This document shows, in pieces, positions 7,814 through 16,892 of a DNA stretch of 64,000 nucleotides. The position numbers and the translations under genes were made by a program. Under the pieces are notes generated by a model. It saw only the letters and a program-made list of their open reading frames with translations, did not search any database and was not told where the DNA came from. The stretch is from assembly GCF_014212355.1 (NCBI RefSeq), contig NZ_JACKXD010000001.1, positions 333,143 through 397,142 on the forward strand. The letters run 5' to 3'. Every line of letters starts with the position of its first letter. The stretch's first letter is position 1. This stretch comes from Halobellus ruber (lineage in GTDB: Archaea; Halobacteriota; Halobacteria; Halobacteriales; Haloferacaceae).

Positions 7814-9967
7814 TTACGATGAAAACGTCGATAGGTCTGTCCGCTGCGTTTTGGAGAGCGCCGCTTGAATATCCAACCGCTCCCACCCGACTGGCGAAAG
7901 CAGACTCTCAACAGCCCGGATCAACAGCCCCTCGTAGTACTCAGGATCATACCTCTCAGGGTGTTCGTGCGCGAGGGCAACCCGATCTCGGGAGGCCTTC
8001 TCGTCGTCGACGACTACATATTCGATGGTCTGCCCGGGATGGACGGCAACATTCTGCTCGGCGGCCCGCTGCAGAGCCGCAACGTTCTGAGTGGTTTGCG
8101 TGTATGCCTCGAGCGGCTTGGAGATGCGGTTCCGCTCGACCAGCGCTTGGGGATCGACTTGGCCGGCGTGGAGGCGAGTGATCGCAGAGTCGAGTCGGTC
8201 CAGCACGGCGGCCGGATCGCGTTCCTCAGCGAATACCCGGAGACACTCCCGCTGGACGCGTTCGACGAACGGCGGGGTTGACCGCTGCCGAGCCTCGATG
8301 CCACGGATTTTGAATTCATCCGAGTCAGCAAGCTTGCCGAAGTATTTCGTCAGCGCCCCGGCCTCCGAATTCCGTTGCGGAACGAAGGCGACCCAGTCGT
8401 AGTGGGCCTCGTATTCGAGGCGGATATCCACCTCGTCGGTGAGCTCCGCAGCCAGTTCATCGAGATCCACCCGATCTACGTCACTCACGTCGGGATCGGG
8501 CGTCACCCAGATCGAGTCGACGATCCCGTGAACGACCCGCCACCCGCCGGCCTCCAGCCGCTCCTTTGCGGTCAGGAGGATCTCCCGGGCGAAGGCGTTG
8601 ATCGCCTCGTGGCATTCGATCCGGCCGAACTTGGCGTTCGAGAAGCCCTGATACCCAAAACAGGCCACGAGGATCCACTTCAGCGCATCCGACGCCCCCT
8701 CGAGTTCGGCCAGCCGGTCTGCATCCGGATCCGGTCGTGCTTTCTCGGTCCGGATCTGCTCCTTGATCGCGTCCCGATCTTCGATGATCGGCTTGAGGAC
8801 GTCGACGAGATACCCCCGCTCATCACAGATCGCATAGCCGAGTTCGGGGACGTCCTCGCGGTCGGAATGACAGTCACACCGGATGACGTCCGGCGAGACG
8901 TTTCGGGTGCAGATGATGTTCGGATACAGACTCGAAAAATCGAGTTCGTGGACATCCTCGTGGATGCCGACCTCCGGCGCGAAGATGAACCCCCCGCGAT
9001 CGGCGTCGTGGAGCGTCCGCATCGACTTGTAGAACTCGTGTCGCCAGGAGTTCCACGGTGTCAGCACATCCCGGTCGTGGGCCTCTCGAATCTGGATCGC
9101 AGTGAGAATATTTCCAATGGAAGCCCACGCAGCTTCCTGCAGTGGCTTCCGCGACCGCTCACCGAGATCAAGAAGTCCGTCGAGGTTGGTCTCGTCGAAG
9201 AAGAACGTATTCGACTCGTCGATGAACACCCGCCCCGGGACGTTGTACCGGGCTGGCGAGTGGCCGACGCGTCCGTAGCTGGCGAAGGTCGACCGACTCG
9301 CGAGTTGCTGATATTCCGTGTCGGGCCACCGACTGAGCGAGAACTCCTCGACGCCGGCTGTCTCTGCCATCTCGTGGAGGGTGGGAACAATCTCGGCGGT
9401 CGAACAGACGAGGACATCCGGGTCGACGTCCTCGACGGCCCCCATCACCGCGTTGAGGATATCCACTGGTGGGCCTGTCACCTGTTCCCCGCCGATGGTG
9501 AGTTCTCCAACCGTCTCGTTCCCGAGTTCGGGCGTTGGAACACTCAACCGGAGTGTGGTAAGGTCCGCTGTCGGCGTCGGGTCCGTCCCTGTTTCGAGGC
9601 AGTACCGGAACTCCCGCGAGAAATCCACGTTGTAGCAGGCGAGATCACCGATTGGCGCACCGGGGAGCTGTCTGGCCTGCTCGGCGAGCGTCGACACCCG
9701 GCCGACGTGGCTGACATCGACGGCCAGCACGGCTTCTCGCTCCCGTCTGAAGCCCGGACGTCGCTGGACGATGGCTGTCGCGTCGACGTCCGGATGGTTG
9801 TCGTAGAACGCCCGCACCCCATCCAGATCGACGTTCGTCTCGGGATCCCTCGGCCCGACGTAGAACCGCGGCGTGTAGGCGTCGTTCATCTCCGCCGTGG
9901 CGCCGGCGTCGGTCTTCGTCCATTTGAGGACACGGCCGTCGTCCAGAAAATCGATACTGAAGGTCAC
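7814..9967 (-). CDS. polB2: Family B DNA polymerase, PolB2 type
   Basis: 717 residues. Polymerase motif A is DFSSLYPNII (about 342-351), motif B KWILVACFGYQGFSN (about 428), motif C VHGIVDSIWV (about 480). Motif C keeps one Asp but lacks the usual DTD, and the exonuclease box reads AVDVSHVG rather than DxE. Both are features of PolB2, whose activity is thought to be weak or altered. Its ATG overlaps the end of the 103-aa gene upstream, so it is the last gene of the orc1 operon. A decayed relative lies at 61,411-62,663. Confidence 0.9.
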   Translation of the reverse strand: MTFSIDFLDDGRVLKWTKTDAGATAEMNDAYTPRFYVGPRDPETNVDLDGVRAFYDNHPDVDATAIVQRRPGFRREREAVLAVDVSHVGRVSTLAEQARQLPGAPIGDLACYNVDFSREFRYCLETGTDPTPTADLTTLRLSVPTPELGNETVGELTIGGEQVTGPPVDILNAVMGAVEDVDPDVLVCSTAEIVPTLHEMAETAGVEEFSLSRWPDTEYQQLASRSTFASYGRVGHSPARYNVPGRVFIDESNTFFFDETNLDGLLDLGERSRKPLQEAAWASIGNILTAIQIREAHDRDVLTPWNSWRHEFYKSMRTLHDADRGGFIFAPEVGIHEDVHELDFSSLYPNIICTRNVSPDVIRCDCHSDREDVPELGYAICDERGYLVDVLKPIIEDRDAIKEQIRTEKARPDPDADRLAELEGASDALKWILVACFGYQGFSNAKFGRIECHEAINAFAREILLTAKERLEAGGWRVVHGIVDSIWVTPDPDVSDVDRVDLDELAAELTDEVDIRLEYEAHYDWVAFVPQRNSEAGALTKYFGKLADSDEFKIRGIEARQRSTPPFVERVQRECLRVFAEERDPAAVLDRLDSAITRLHAGQVDPQALVERNRISKPLEAYTQTTQNVAALQRAAEQNVAVHPGQTIEYVVVDDEKASRDRVALAHEHPERYDPEYYEGLLIRAVESLLSPVGWERLDIQAALSKTQRTDLSTFSS

Positions 9968-10275
9968 CGTCGGCCCTCGGGTGACTCACCGGCGTCGGTC
10001 TCACTACCAGTCCCCTCGAGCTGCGCTTCGAGCTTCTCGAGGCGCGCTTCGTGCTCGTCGAGGCGTGCTTCCTGTTCGAGATCGATACTGAGGACGGCCG
10101 GCCAGAGCGGATTCTGGTGGTTCAACAGCCCGCTTGCATCGGCGTGTTCACGAGCGTATTCGAACAGCCGATCGAAGCGCGGCTGGTCACGCCTGCGCAG
10201 CGCCCGCCGAAAGTCCTGCCAGCGCTCCTCGAGCGCGCGGAGGGCGTCCCGATAGGTCGGGTTGGTGCGGCCCAT
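9964..10275 (-). CDS. Coiled-coil protein linked to PolB2 (103 aa)
   Basis: ATG at 10,275 overlaps the stop of the RecA-like gene; its stop overlaps the polB2 start. The N-terminal helices (YRDALRALEERWQDFRRAL) are followed by a heptad-rich stretch (LEQEARLDEHEARLEKLEAQ). Its fixed place between the RecA-like protein and PolB2 suggests an adaptor for the polymerase, which is inferred. Confidence 0.75.
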   Translation of the reverse strand: MGRTNPTYRDALRALEERWQDFRRALRRRDQPRFDRLFEYAREHADASGLLNHQNPLWPAVLSIDLEQEARLDEHEARLEKLEAQLEGTGSETDAGESPEGRR

Positions 10276-11120
10276 CACCGCCCTCCGGCCCACGCATCGA
10301 GCAGCGGGCTGGCTGACGTCGGTGTCGCTGTACCCTCGATCGAGATGCCAGTCCCGACACGCGGCCCGTCGGACTGTACCGCCCCGGCGCTCGGCTCGAG
10401 TCCGGCCTGCTCGGCGCGGGCGCCGAGAATCTGTGTCCAGTAGGCGATCGTCGTCTGGTAGTACCCGTCGCCGGCGGGGTAGACGAGCGTCTCGAATTCG
10501 TCTCCGACGAACCGCGGGCCGAGTCGTGTCTCCTCGCATCTGAGCTCGTGTGCCGCGGCTCGCCTGACCGTCTCGGTGAGTGTCCCGTCTTCGGTCGTCG
10601 TCACCAGTACCGGGACATCGTAGCCGTCCGCATACTGCTGCAGTCGTGCAAGCGACCGCGCCAGCAGCGTCTCACCCTGCGCCTCGGAGAGGGTGTCGGC
10701 ATCGCGATACTGCGCATCGATCGCGGGGGCGATGATAAGCGTCGGCTTGGCTGACGGATCCTCACGCAGTGTCTCATTGATCCGTGCCGAGAGGTCGGCG
10801 ATGAGGGTGTGATGCTGGTAGGGGGTGAACCCACGAGCGACGTGGATCCGTTCGAGAAGCCGCCAGCTGGGGGCCACCCGTGCCAGCGCCGCTGTCGTGG
10901 CGTGTCCCATCGCATCGGCCCAGAATGCCGGCCCCTCGTGGAGCAGCAGGTGATCCAGCACGATCGCCTGCAGGGCCGGCACACTGCGGGAACCGGTGAC
11001 CTCCAGGTGTGTGATTCCGTTATCCAGCGATGGGAGGTACAGCTCCTCCGGCGGCGGGTCGGTCTCGGCGGCGAGCGAGCGATTCGTATCGGCAGGGCGT
11101 GTCGGTGGGTCGGGCGACAT
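10275..11120 (-). CDS. RecA/RadA-like protein lacking a Walker A motif
   Basis: 281 residues. The segment ALQAIVLDHLL...PAFWADA...RLLERIHVARGFTPYQHH matches the core of RecA/Rad51-type folds (strand after the P-loop, then the HVARxFTxYQHH turn). No GxxxxGK[ST] is present, so it probably does not hydrolyse ATP. TLIIAPAIDAQYRD corresponds to the Walker B strand. It sits upstream of PolB2, an arrangement that recalls the bacterial imuA-dnaE2 mutagenesis cassette; that comparison is inference. A fragment of a homologue lies at 60,951-61,410. Confidence 0.75.
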   Translation of the reverse strand: MSPDPPTRPADTNRSLAAETDPPPEELYLPSLDNGITHLEVTGSRSVPALQAIVLDHLLLHEGPAFWADAMGHATTAALARVAPSWRLLERIHVARGFTPYQHHTLIADLSARINETLREDPSAKPTLIIAPAIDAQYRDADTLSEAQGETLLARSLARLQQYADGYDVPVLVTTTEDGTLTETVRRAAAHELRCEETRLGPRFVGDEFETLVYPAGDGYYQTTIAYWTQILGARAEQAGLEPSAGAVQSDGPRVGTGISIEGTATPTSASPLLDAWAGGR

Positions 11121-11137
11121 CAGCGCTCTCCCTCCAC

Positions 11138-11383
11138 TCAGGCCCGCTGGAGCCGCGCGATGATATCATCCATCCACTCGGGGGTCTCGACGTCGGCCAG
11201 CTGGCCACGTGCGTCCCACGAGGTGACGACCTCGTACGTTCCGGTCTTGCTCACGTCGAGTCGCCAGCGTGGGCCCGCTTCGGCTTCGATATCGAAGCGA
11301 GCGCCGCCACCGGCGAGATCCTGTACGTGTTCGACTTCGACGTTCGTTCCATCCCAGGTTTCCAGCGTTGCTGTCTGCTGCAT
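11138..11383 (-). CDS. Hypothetical protein in replication operon (81 aa)
   Basis: A small acidic, beta-rich protein (ATLETWDGTNVEVEHV, RWRLDVSKTGTYEVVTSW). It lies 40 bp after the orc1 stop and 17 bp before the RecA-like gene, in the same direction. No known domain; it is retained as part of the orc1-polB2 operon. Confidence 0.65.
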   Translation of the reverse strand: MQQTATLETWDGTNVEVEHVQDLAGGGARFDIEAEAGPRWRLDVSKTGTYEVVTSWDARGQLADVETPEWMDDIIARLQRA

Positions 11384-11421
11384 ACGCCCGGCTCGAGGGC
11401 CGAGTTCGTATTGAAGCCGCG

Positions 11422-11437
11422 CCTCAGTTCCGACTTT
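11422..11437. repeat. Orc1-type repeat, partial copy
   Basis: CCTCAGTTCCGACTTT here is identical to 12,517-12,532 upstream of the same gene. This copy overlaps the orc1 stop codon and lacks the ATAAACC half. Confidence 0.45.
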
Positions 11438-12473
11438 CCGCCGCGGGTACGTCGATCGCAGCGGGAATCTCGGCGTCGCAGACCCAGTACGTCTGGCCGT
11501 CCCGCTCGATCAGATCATATTCGCGCAGCTTCTGGAGTTTGTTCCGCCGCTCGCGCTTCCCGATCGGCATCAGATCCGTCCCGCGGTAACAGATGTCTGC
11601 GATTTCGTCGTATCGGGTGTGGAGTGTGCGGGCGCTGATCTCGCCGGCGTCGCGGATGAGTGCGTAGAGGACGTGATGATGGACCGGGAGCGACCGCAGA
11701 TTCAGCCGGCGGATCCGCCGCCGAGCGCGCGCAAACGAGCCTTCGATATCTTGCTCTTGGATGGTCCAGTGGTCGCGTTCGGCCGCCAGTTGGGCTGCGG
11801 CGTGTAGCGACTGGATGCCGTAGCGAGCCACGCCAGCGACTTCATCAGCAATGTGTTCCAGTTGAGTATCGGTGACGACCGACTCGGCCAGTCCCTTCTC
11901 GGCCCGGGCGCGGAGGATCGCGGCCAGTTCGTTGATATGGTAGCGATCGAGCCCAATCGAGACCGCGAACGCCTGGCGGGCGTCGTCGGAGATGCGTGCG
12001 AGCCACCGATCTTCATCGTGGACGATCGCCACGATGGAGAGCTGCTCGATCGCCAGGAGCTGATCAAGCGCATCCGTGGAGGGCAACCCCTCGGCCTCGT
12101 CGAGGACTAAAATCAATGGCTGCTCGATGCACTCACGCAACTGCCAGCGTAGGTCCTCGACGGTCGCGTTCTGCGGTGGGGTCGTGTCTCTGGCTGCGAC
12201 CGTGACCGCCCGTCTGAGTACCGCCCCCGTCGTGGTGCCGAGGCCCTCAATGAGGCCGGTAGTGACATCTGCGTGCTGTTCGAGGCGGCCCATCGTATGC
12301 TTCGCGAGAACCGTCTTCCCGACCCCTGAGGGGCCGTGAATGATGACATTCTTTGCGGCGTGGCCCTGTGTCGCGGGGTCGAACGCTTCTGACAAAACTT
12401 CAACTGCACCCTCGCGGTGGTAGAGTTCTTGCGGCGTCCACTCGTCGTCGAAGACGCGAGGATGCGTGATCAT
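11424..12473 (-). CDS. orc1: Orc1/Cdc6-type replication initiator
   Basis: 349 residues. Walker A HGPSGVGKT (47-54) and Walker B ILVLDEAEG (121-129) define the AAA+ domain. The C-terminal 90 residues form a winged helix (HVLYALIRDAGEISARTLHTRY, then KLQKLREYDLIERDG). It should bind origin repeats and load the MCM helicase. It heads the operon leading to PolB2. Its promoter (TATA on the minus strand at 12,506-12,512) is directly preceded by the repeat shared with 4,871 and 11,422, so it may be autoregulated. Confidence 0.88.
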   Translation of the reverse strand: MITHPRVFDDEWTPQELYHREGAVEVLSEAFDPATQGHAAKNVIIHGPSGVGKTVLAKHTMGRLEQHADVTTGLIEGLGTTTGAVLRRAVTVAARDTTPPQNATVEDLRWQLRECIEQPLILVLDEAEGLPSTDALDQLLAIEQLSIVAIVHDEDRWLARISDDARQAFAVSIGLDRYHINELAAILRARAEKGLAESVVTDTQLEHIADEVAGVARYGIQSLHAAAQLAAERDHWTIQEQDIEGSFARARRRIRRLNLRSLPVHHHVLYALIRDAGEISARTLHTRYDEIADICYRGTDLMPIGKRERRNKLQKLREYDLIERDGQTYWVCDAEIPAAIDVPAAESRN

Positions 12474-12684
12474 CTTCTATTGGCTGGGTGAGGTGTAGTG
12501 AAAGTATAAACCCCACCCTCAGTTCCGACTTTTCCAGACTGGTCACAAAGTGACGGCCAGACACGACCCACAGAGAAACTGAGAATATACGGCCTGGTCT
12601 GAATATGGAAGTCAAAGCCCTCTAATCGAAAACCGACCCGACGAAAATAAACTCTGTTAAACCATTCTCAGAAAGAACTTTCAG
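12474..12684. other. Candidate replication origin / orc1 control region
   Basis: Intergenic region between the divergent orc1 and PIN genes. It is AT-richer than its flank and contains the full repeat ATAAACC-N4-CCTCAGTTCCG at 12,506-12,527. Origins next to the cognate orc1 gene are usual in haloarchaea. Only one full repeat is visible here, so the assignment is tentative. Confidence 0.4.
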
Positions 12685-13146
12685 ATGTCAGTTTGGCTTG
12701 AGAGTATGGCGGAATATATGCTTGATACCAGCACTATCGGTGAATTCGCTGACGGACAGGTTGATGCGAGAGATCTTTACACATCATCTGACAAATTTTT
12801 CATTACGCATATTCAAGAAGATGAACTCTCGGCTGCCGGCAGCTATTCCAGAATCTTGAACAACGTTCTAGAAGTCGTTGATGCATCATCAGTAACGGCC
12901 GAAGAATTTAGATGGGGCTTTTCGGCTTGGGACCGGAGTAAATGGGGTAAGGGTGAATTCACTGAGGATATGTTGAATCAAATGGATTCTGATGACGGTA
13001 ACGAATTAAAAGACGTAGTGATTGCGGAAACAGCTATCCAAAATAACTACACGCTTGTTACTCACGATGATGAGCTCCAGTGTGCAGTCAACAAGAAAAC
13101 GCCGGGGAAGGCGATCTCGATATCTGATTTTGCCTCCCGAATATGA
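12685..13146 (+). CDS. PIN-domain protein (VapC-like)
   Basis: 153 residues from ATG 12,685; ATG 12,706 is also possible. The acidic PIN residues are visible in MLDTSTIGEF, QEDELSAAG, LKDVVIAETAIQNNY and THDDEL. By family it would be an RNase, often a toxin. No antitoxin gene is adjacent, so it could be an orphan or the antitoxin was lost. Lower GC than the orc1 operon. Confidence 0.72.
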   Translation: MSVWLESMAEYMLDTSTIGEFADGQVDARDLYTSSDKFFITHIQEDELSAAGSYSRILNNVLEVVDASSVTAEEFRWGFSAWDRSKWGKGEFTEDMLNQMDSDDGNELKDVVIAETAIQNNYTLVTHDDELQCAVNKKTPGKAISISDFASRI

Positions 13147-13397
13147 TGTCACTTAGCGGTTGAATCCTAACTACTGCTTGTAGGAAATGGGGATATTATT
13201 CAAAAAGCGGCATTCGTTTTCGGGATTCACGCTGCGTACTACTACTTCTCAGGTCAGAGGAGGTGGTGAAGTAAAATCCTTCGCACCTGATAAAATCGCC
13301 GCGACTAGCCCCGGTTTCCTTAGAGAATTCTGCTTATCAACAAAACTGAGCGTGGCCATACATTCACTACTTCGTAAACAAATACTAAATACGAACT

Positions 13398-14081
13398 ATG
13401 ACGAGTCAGCGCGCTAGCACCCTCCGAAAAGCGGGAATTCTCCTTGGGTCTGTCGCGGTACTCTGTTTTGTACTCGCAGAGACAATTGATACCACATCCA
13501 GTTCGGAGTCGACAGACCACCCCTCACAGTCCCGGGATACGTCGTCTGTTACCACATCAAAAATCATTGGTATCAAACTCATCACTACCACATTTGTATC
13601 TGTACTTGTCTTCTTAGCCCTCTGGGGATTCTTTGAGACATTTCTTGGTAAGGTTTTCATTGAATATGTCGGAGGGATTCTACTCTCCGAGACGTACGGT
13701 GTGAAAACTTCTGGAAGGATTGCCCTCGGAACAAGCGTATTACTAAGCGGTTTTATTTTCGGGTATGGATTAGGACAGATTCCGAGATACCACTGTGTAG
13801 CACGCTCCTATCAAACGCCCGTCAAAACCTCAATATCAACTATTTCTGGCGCGGTTTGTTCATTCGTGACTGTGCTTATGTTGTATAAGTTCCAATACCG
13901 GGGATTGATCGCAGCTGAGAGAGCTGAGACTCGGCAAGAGATCCTGATGGTCCTGGATGTGGCTGGTATGCTGCCCATCAGTGTCGCACTTACAATCGTG
14001 GCCCTGGTTACCGGCGTGGTAGTGCGCACAGCTCTTCCGTCTCTGCAGCACGGCGTGTCGCAATGGTTTAACAGTAAATGA
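13398..14081 (+). CDS. Membrane protein (227 aa)
   Basis: About five hydrophobic helices: ILLGSVAVLCFVLAET, TTTFVSVLVFLALWGFF, TSVLLSGFIFGYGLG, ISGAVCSFVTVLMLY and SVALTIVALVTGVVV. The Ser/Thr-rich loop after the first helix is probably outside the cell. No family recognised. AT-rich like its PIN neighbour. Confidence 0.6.
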   Translation: MTSQRASTLRKAGILLGSVAVLCFVLAETIDTTSSSESTDHPSQSRDTSSVTTSKIIGIKLITTTFVSVLVFLALWGFFETFLGKVFIEYVGGILLSETYGVKTSGRIALGTSVLLSGFIFGYGLGQIPRYHCVARSYQTPVKTSISTISGAVCSFVTVLMLYKFQYRGLIAAERAETRQEILMVLDVAGMLPISVALTIVALVTGVVVRTALPSLQHGVSQWFNSK

Positions 14082-14277
14082 CCCGTTCGTAAGAAGCAGC
14101 CGGCATAGACATTGATGAAACCGGGTAATTGTAATGCGGCTCTGTGTAACTGCCATTTAACCAATCTCAGACCACACTTTGGTCAGATTTCAAATCTTAT
14201 TTTTCCACGAAGCAAGAACGGAGCTTCCAATTCTCACGGTAGCTGAGCTATTTATCCCAGCATCCAAACCAAGACAT

Positions 14278-14595
14278 ATGGACTTCATATCAACTGAGTC
14301 CCGAGATTGGCGCCCCCGTGTACACCTCCGCGTACGGGCTACAGATGGTGCCGACGTGATTGCGTATGAGGACGTCAAGGGGCTTCCTGAGGATGCAGAA
14401 GCAGGTATCCAGCGGATTCTCACCGACCACCCGATAGATCAGTATCCGGAGGCGGCATACATCGGTGTAATTGCTCCTCCAGATCTCGAATCGAGACAGA
14501 TCCGTGACCCAGAGACGATTCTTGAGGATCCGTATCCACACGACATTCCACTGTCAGAGTTCCCTCCCGAGGAAGGCACGTTCTATAAGTGGTAA
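14278..14595 (+). CDS. Hypothetical acidic protein (105 aa)
   Basis: ATG at 14,278 is chosen; in-frame codons upstream look non-coding. The protein has a defined core (RVHLRVRATDGADVIAYEDV, AAYIGVIAPPDL). It ends 9 bp before the repaired end of the convergent rhomboid gene, which supports that repair. No known domain. Confidence 0.6.
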   Translation: MDFISTESRDWRPRVHLRVRATDGADVIAYEDVKGLPEDAEAGIQRILTDHPIDQYPEAAYIGVIAPPDLESRQIRDPETILEDPYPHDIPLSEFPPEEGTFYKW

Positions 14596-14604
14596 TATTG
14601 TGGC

Positions 14605-15424
14605 TCAACTCTGGGTCCACATTACGACCGAAACTACTGCTCCCCAGACGACCCCTGCCGTGTGCCCGAAAATATTCGTAAAGCTTCCGTCCACGACAAT
14701 CGCGCCTGGAGGGGGGGAACAACCGCAACAGCAGATACGCCAGAATGAACCCGACAACGCTGACTGCGATGGCAGTCTTCACGGCTGCCCTCCGCTTGGG
14801 TCCCTTGGGCACCGCGACGCCATCTCGGAGGTGCGGTAAAACCACGACCACCCCACCGAGGGCAAGCGGGCCTGTCACCGACGGACGTAACCGCCCCGCA
14901 TAACGGAGATCGATCATCTCCAACAACACGAACAGCACGCATAGTCCGACCGTATAGCCGAGTCCGCGGCCGTGTCGCTGCCGGACGAACACATACAACG
15001 CGACTAATAGAAACCCAACGAATCCGCTGACGACCCCCGAGAAGCCACGGGAGACGGGAGTGGCCTCAGGAAACAGGAGTTGAAACACAGCGTAACTCAC
15101 GAGACTCACGAGTACAGGAATCACGACGAGGTGGACGGCGAACGTTCGCCGGAACCACCGACGTTCGTCAATCGACAGACAGACCGCGTACGCGTAGAGC
15201 ACAGCCATCGCATACCCGATGAGATTGTTGAGAAGATGGTTGTTTGAGGCGTGGACGTAGGCCGACGTCAGGAGTGTATGCGGAGCGAACCGCGCGTGAT
15301 CGAAAACGAGAGCGTTCTGAATCGCCGAGGGCACGAGAAAGTGAACCACGGTGAGCACGATAGCCACACCGAGCACCGACATCGTCTCGACGGTGATCGG
15401 CAGCCGAGCGGCGTATCTAGACAT
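14605..15424 (-). pseudogene. Rhomboid-family intramembrane protease, frameshifted
   Basis: The N-terminal 230 residues show the rhomboid pattern: AYVHASNNHLLNN in the second helix and the GFSG serine motif (SRGFSGVVSGFVG). The catalytic His box, NIFGHTAGVVWG, is found only in another frame. Dropping one C from a run of seven C (minus strand, about 14,710-14,716) restores an open frame that ends at 14,605. Without this repair the frame runs antisense through the 14,278 gene. It is either a true inactivating slip or a homopolymer sequencing error. The intact protein would cleave substrates within the membrane. Confidence 0.75.
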
Positions 15425-15517
15425 CCGAGCTACCGGTGCGTGTGGGACGATTCGGTGAAACCGTTTCGTCTCGATTTGCGACCACGCACCGAATCCGAGA
15501 CTCGATCGAACACGCAG

Positions 15518-16576
15518 CTATGACTGAAGTATACGGTTCACGTCTTCCTGCCGGTCGTCAGGAATATACCGACGGATATTCTCGAAGACATCCGCGTATG
15601 TCTCAGTGAACCGTTGCATGAATTGCGGGTCCGAGCCGCTCCACCCGCACTCGAGACATCGCTCTTCAACCCTTCCGTCGATGCTTATCGTAACCGCCCC
15701 CGAGCATTGCTCACAGGAGCTGTAGAGGCACTCAGGACATCGCCGTTCTGACAATCCGTCAGCCCCGCAGGCTGAACAGATGTACTTACTATCGATATCC
15801 GATACGCTGTGATTCCCTCCAGGCCAGTACCGCTTCCGGCCGGGCACCGGTCCCCTGTCTATACCAGCGATTCGACCTACTGCCATCTTGAAGACCGGCT
15901 TCGCCGACTCGCCTCGTGCCCACCAGTACGCGTTGCTGTGTCTTGCAATACACCGCCACGGCCGATGGCCGTCAGTTCCGCCTTTGAGGATCTCTCTCCG
16001 AACGGCGGGATGGACGGCCCACCAAAACGCGGCTTCGTCATCTTGTTCGTACAAATACGTCAGGCTGACCGAGGCAATGGCGGCCACTTCAGCAGCATAG
16101 CGGCGCATAAACCGCTCGGGGTCGGCCCGCACGGACGCCTTTTTTCCACGGCCGTAGTACGCGACCGGGAAGTTCTCCGGTGTCTTGTATCCAACTTCAT
16201 CGAGGAGCCGAATGCAGTCGGAGCAGAGTTCTATATGTTCGTCTGTCAGCATCATCCGCCCGGCGATGTGATTCAGCCTCTCGTCGGAGGGTACTTCGCC
16301 AGATACATCGAACTTCCACTCTCCAGGAGTACTGAATACTGTCGTAGCGGCGATCTCGTCCATCTCGTCTGCGTCGAGTAAGCGTGTCTGGCTACGCCTC
16401 GAGATATAATTTCCACACAGCCAACACACACCGACGAGATCACCGACTACCCCGTGGACCACCCCCTCCTCCGCGAGCGTGCTAATCGAAGCGTCGTTCT
16501 CCCGAGCAGCTCGGTGGAGCCCTTGATTGAGTTGAAAACTCGTCGTACTCTTGCGTTCGCTTCTGTCCTGACTCAT
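15518..16576 (-). CDS. Zinc-ribbon protein of unknown function (352 aa)
   Basis: ATG at 16,576 is preferred over an upstream in-frame start. An N-terminal cysteine pair (CWLCGNYI) with CSDC forms one probable zinc site. Two or three more CxxC pairs lie near the C-terminus (CSACGAD, CPEC, CEQC, CLECGW). The middle is helical with many aromatics (AAFWWAVHPAVRREIL). Soluble; no enzyme motif recognised. Confidence 0.65.
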   Translation of the reverse strand: MSQDRSERKSTTSFQLNQGLHRAARENDASISTLAEEGVVHGVVGDLVGVCWLCGNYISRRSQTRLLDADEMDEIAATTVFSTPGEWKFDVSGEVPSDERLNHIAGRMMLTDEHIELCSDCIRLLDEVGYKTPENFPVAYYGRGKKASVRADPERFMRRYAAEVAAIASVSLTYLYEQDDEAAFWWAVHPAVRREILKGGTDGHRPWRCIARHSNAYWWARGESAKPVFKMAVGRIAGIDRGPVPGRKRYWPGGNHSVSDIDSKYICSACGADGLSERRCPECLYSSCEQCSGAVTISIDGRVEERCLECGWSGSDPQFMQRFTETYADVFENIRRYIPDDRQEDVNRILQS

Positions 16577-16748
16577 CGATAACTGAAGCAACGTGCTCCA
16601 ACCTATTAATAATAACTCCATATACAAAGCATAGAGAGGCTCTCAGCGGAGGATTTTAGTGTACGACGTGCATCGACCTATTCGGACGGCCTGGGGGAGT
16701 GGCCCCCGACTGTGCCAGCAGTCAAGCGCCGTCGCCCCGAAGCCAACG

Positions 16749-16892
16749 ATGACCGCAGACCCAGACACGGCCGGTTCGAACAAGAGTCTGTTCATACTGG
16801 CCCACGCGACCGATCCAGACGTAGAGCGCGGTAATTACTCCTCCGTAGCCGACGGTCTAACCGCTCCCGCGACGATGAAGGGTGCCCGATGA
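16749..16892 (+). CDS. Small protein of unknown function (47 aa)
   Basis: ATG at 16,749; its stop overlaps the start of the next gene (CGATGAG), giving the coupling seen throughout this element. No motif. Support rests on the overlap alone. Confidence 0.4.
   Translation: MTADPDTAGSNKSLFILAHATDPDVERGNYSSVADGLTAPATMKGAR

Noticed and set aside
8375-10255. 626-codon open frame on the plus strand
   Set aside because: It is antisense to PolB2 and its neighbours; GC-rich haloarchaeal genes often leave the opposite strand open.
13187-13417. Possible 76-aa gene
   Set aside because: No ribosome site or coding signature, and it overlaps the start of the membrane gene at 13,398.
15974-15989. Another CGTCAGTTCCGCCTTT match to the orc1 repeat
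   Set aside because: It lies in the coding sequence of the 15,518-16,576 gene, differs at several positions and lacks the ATAAACC half.
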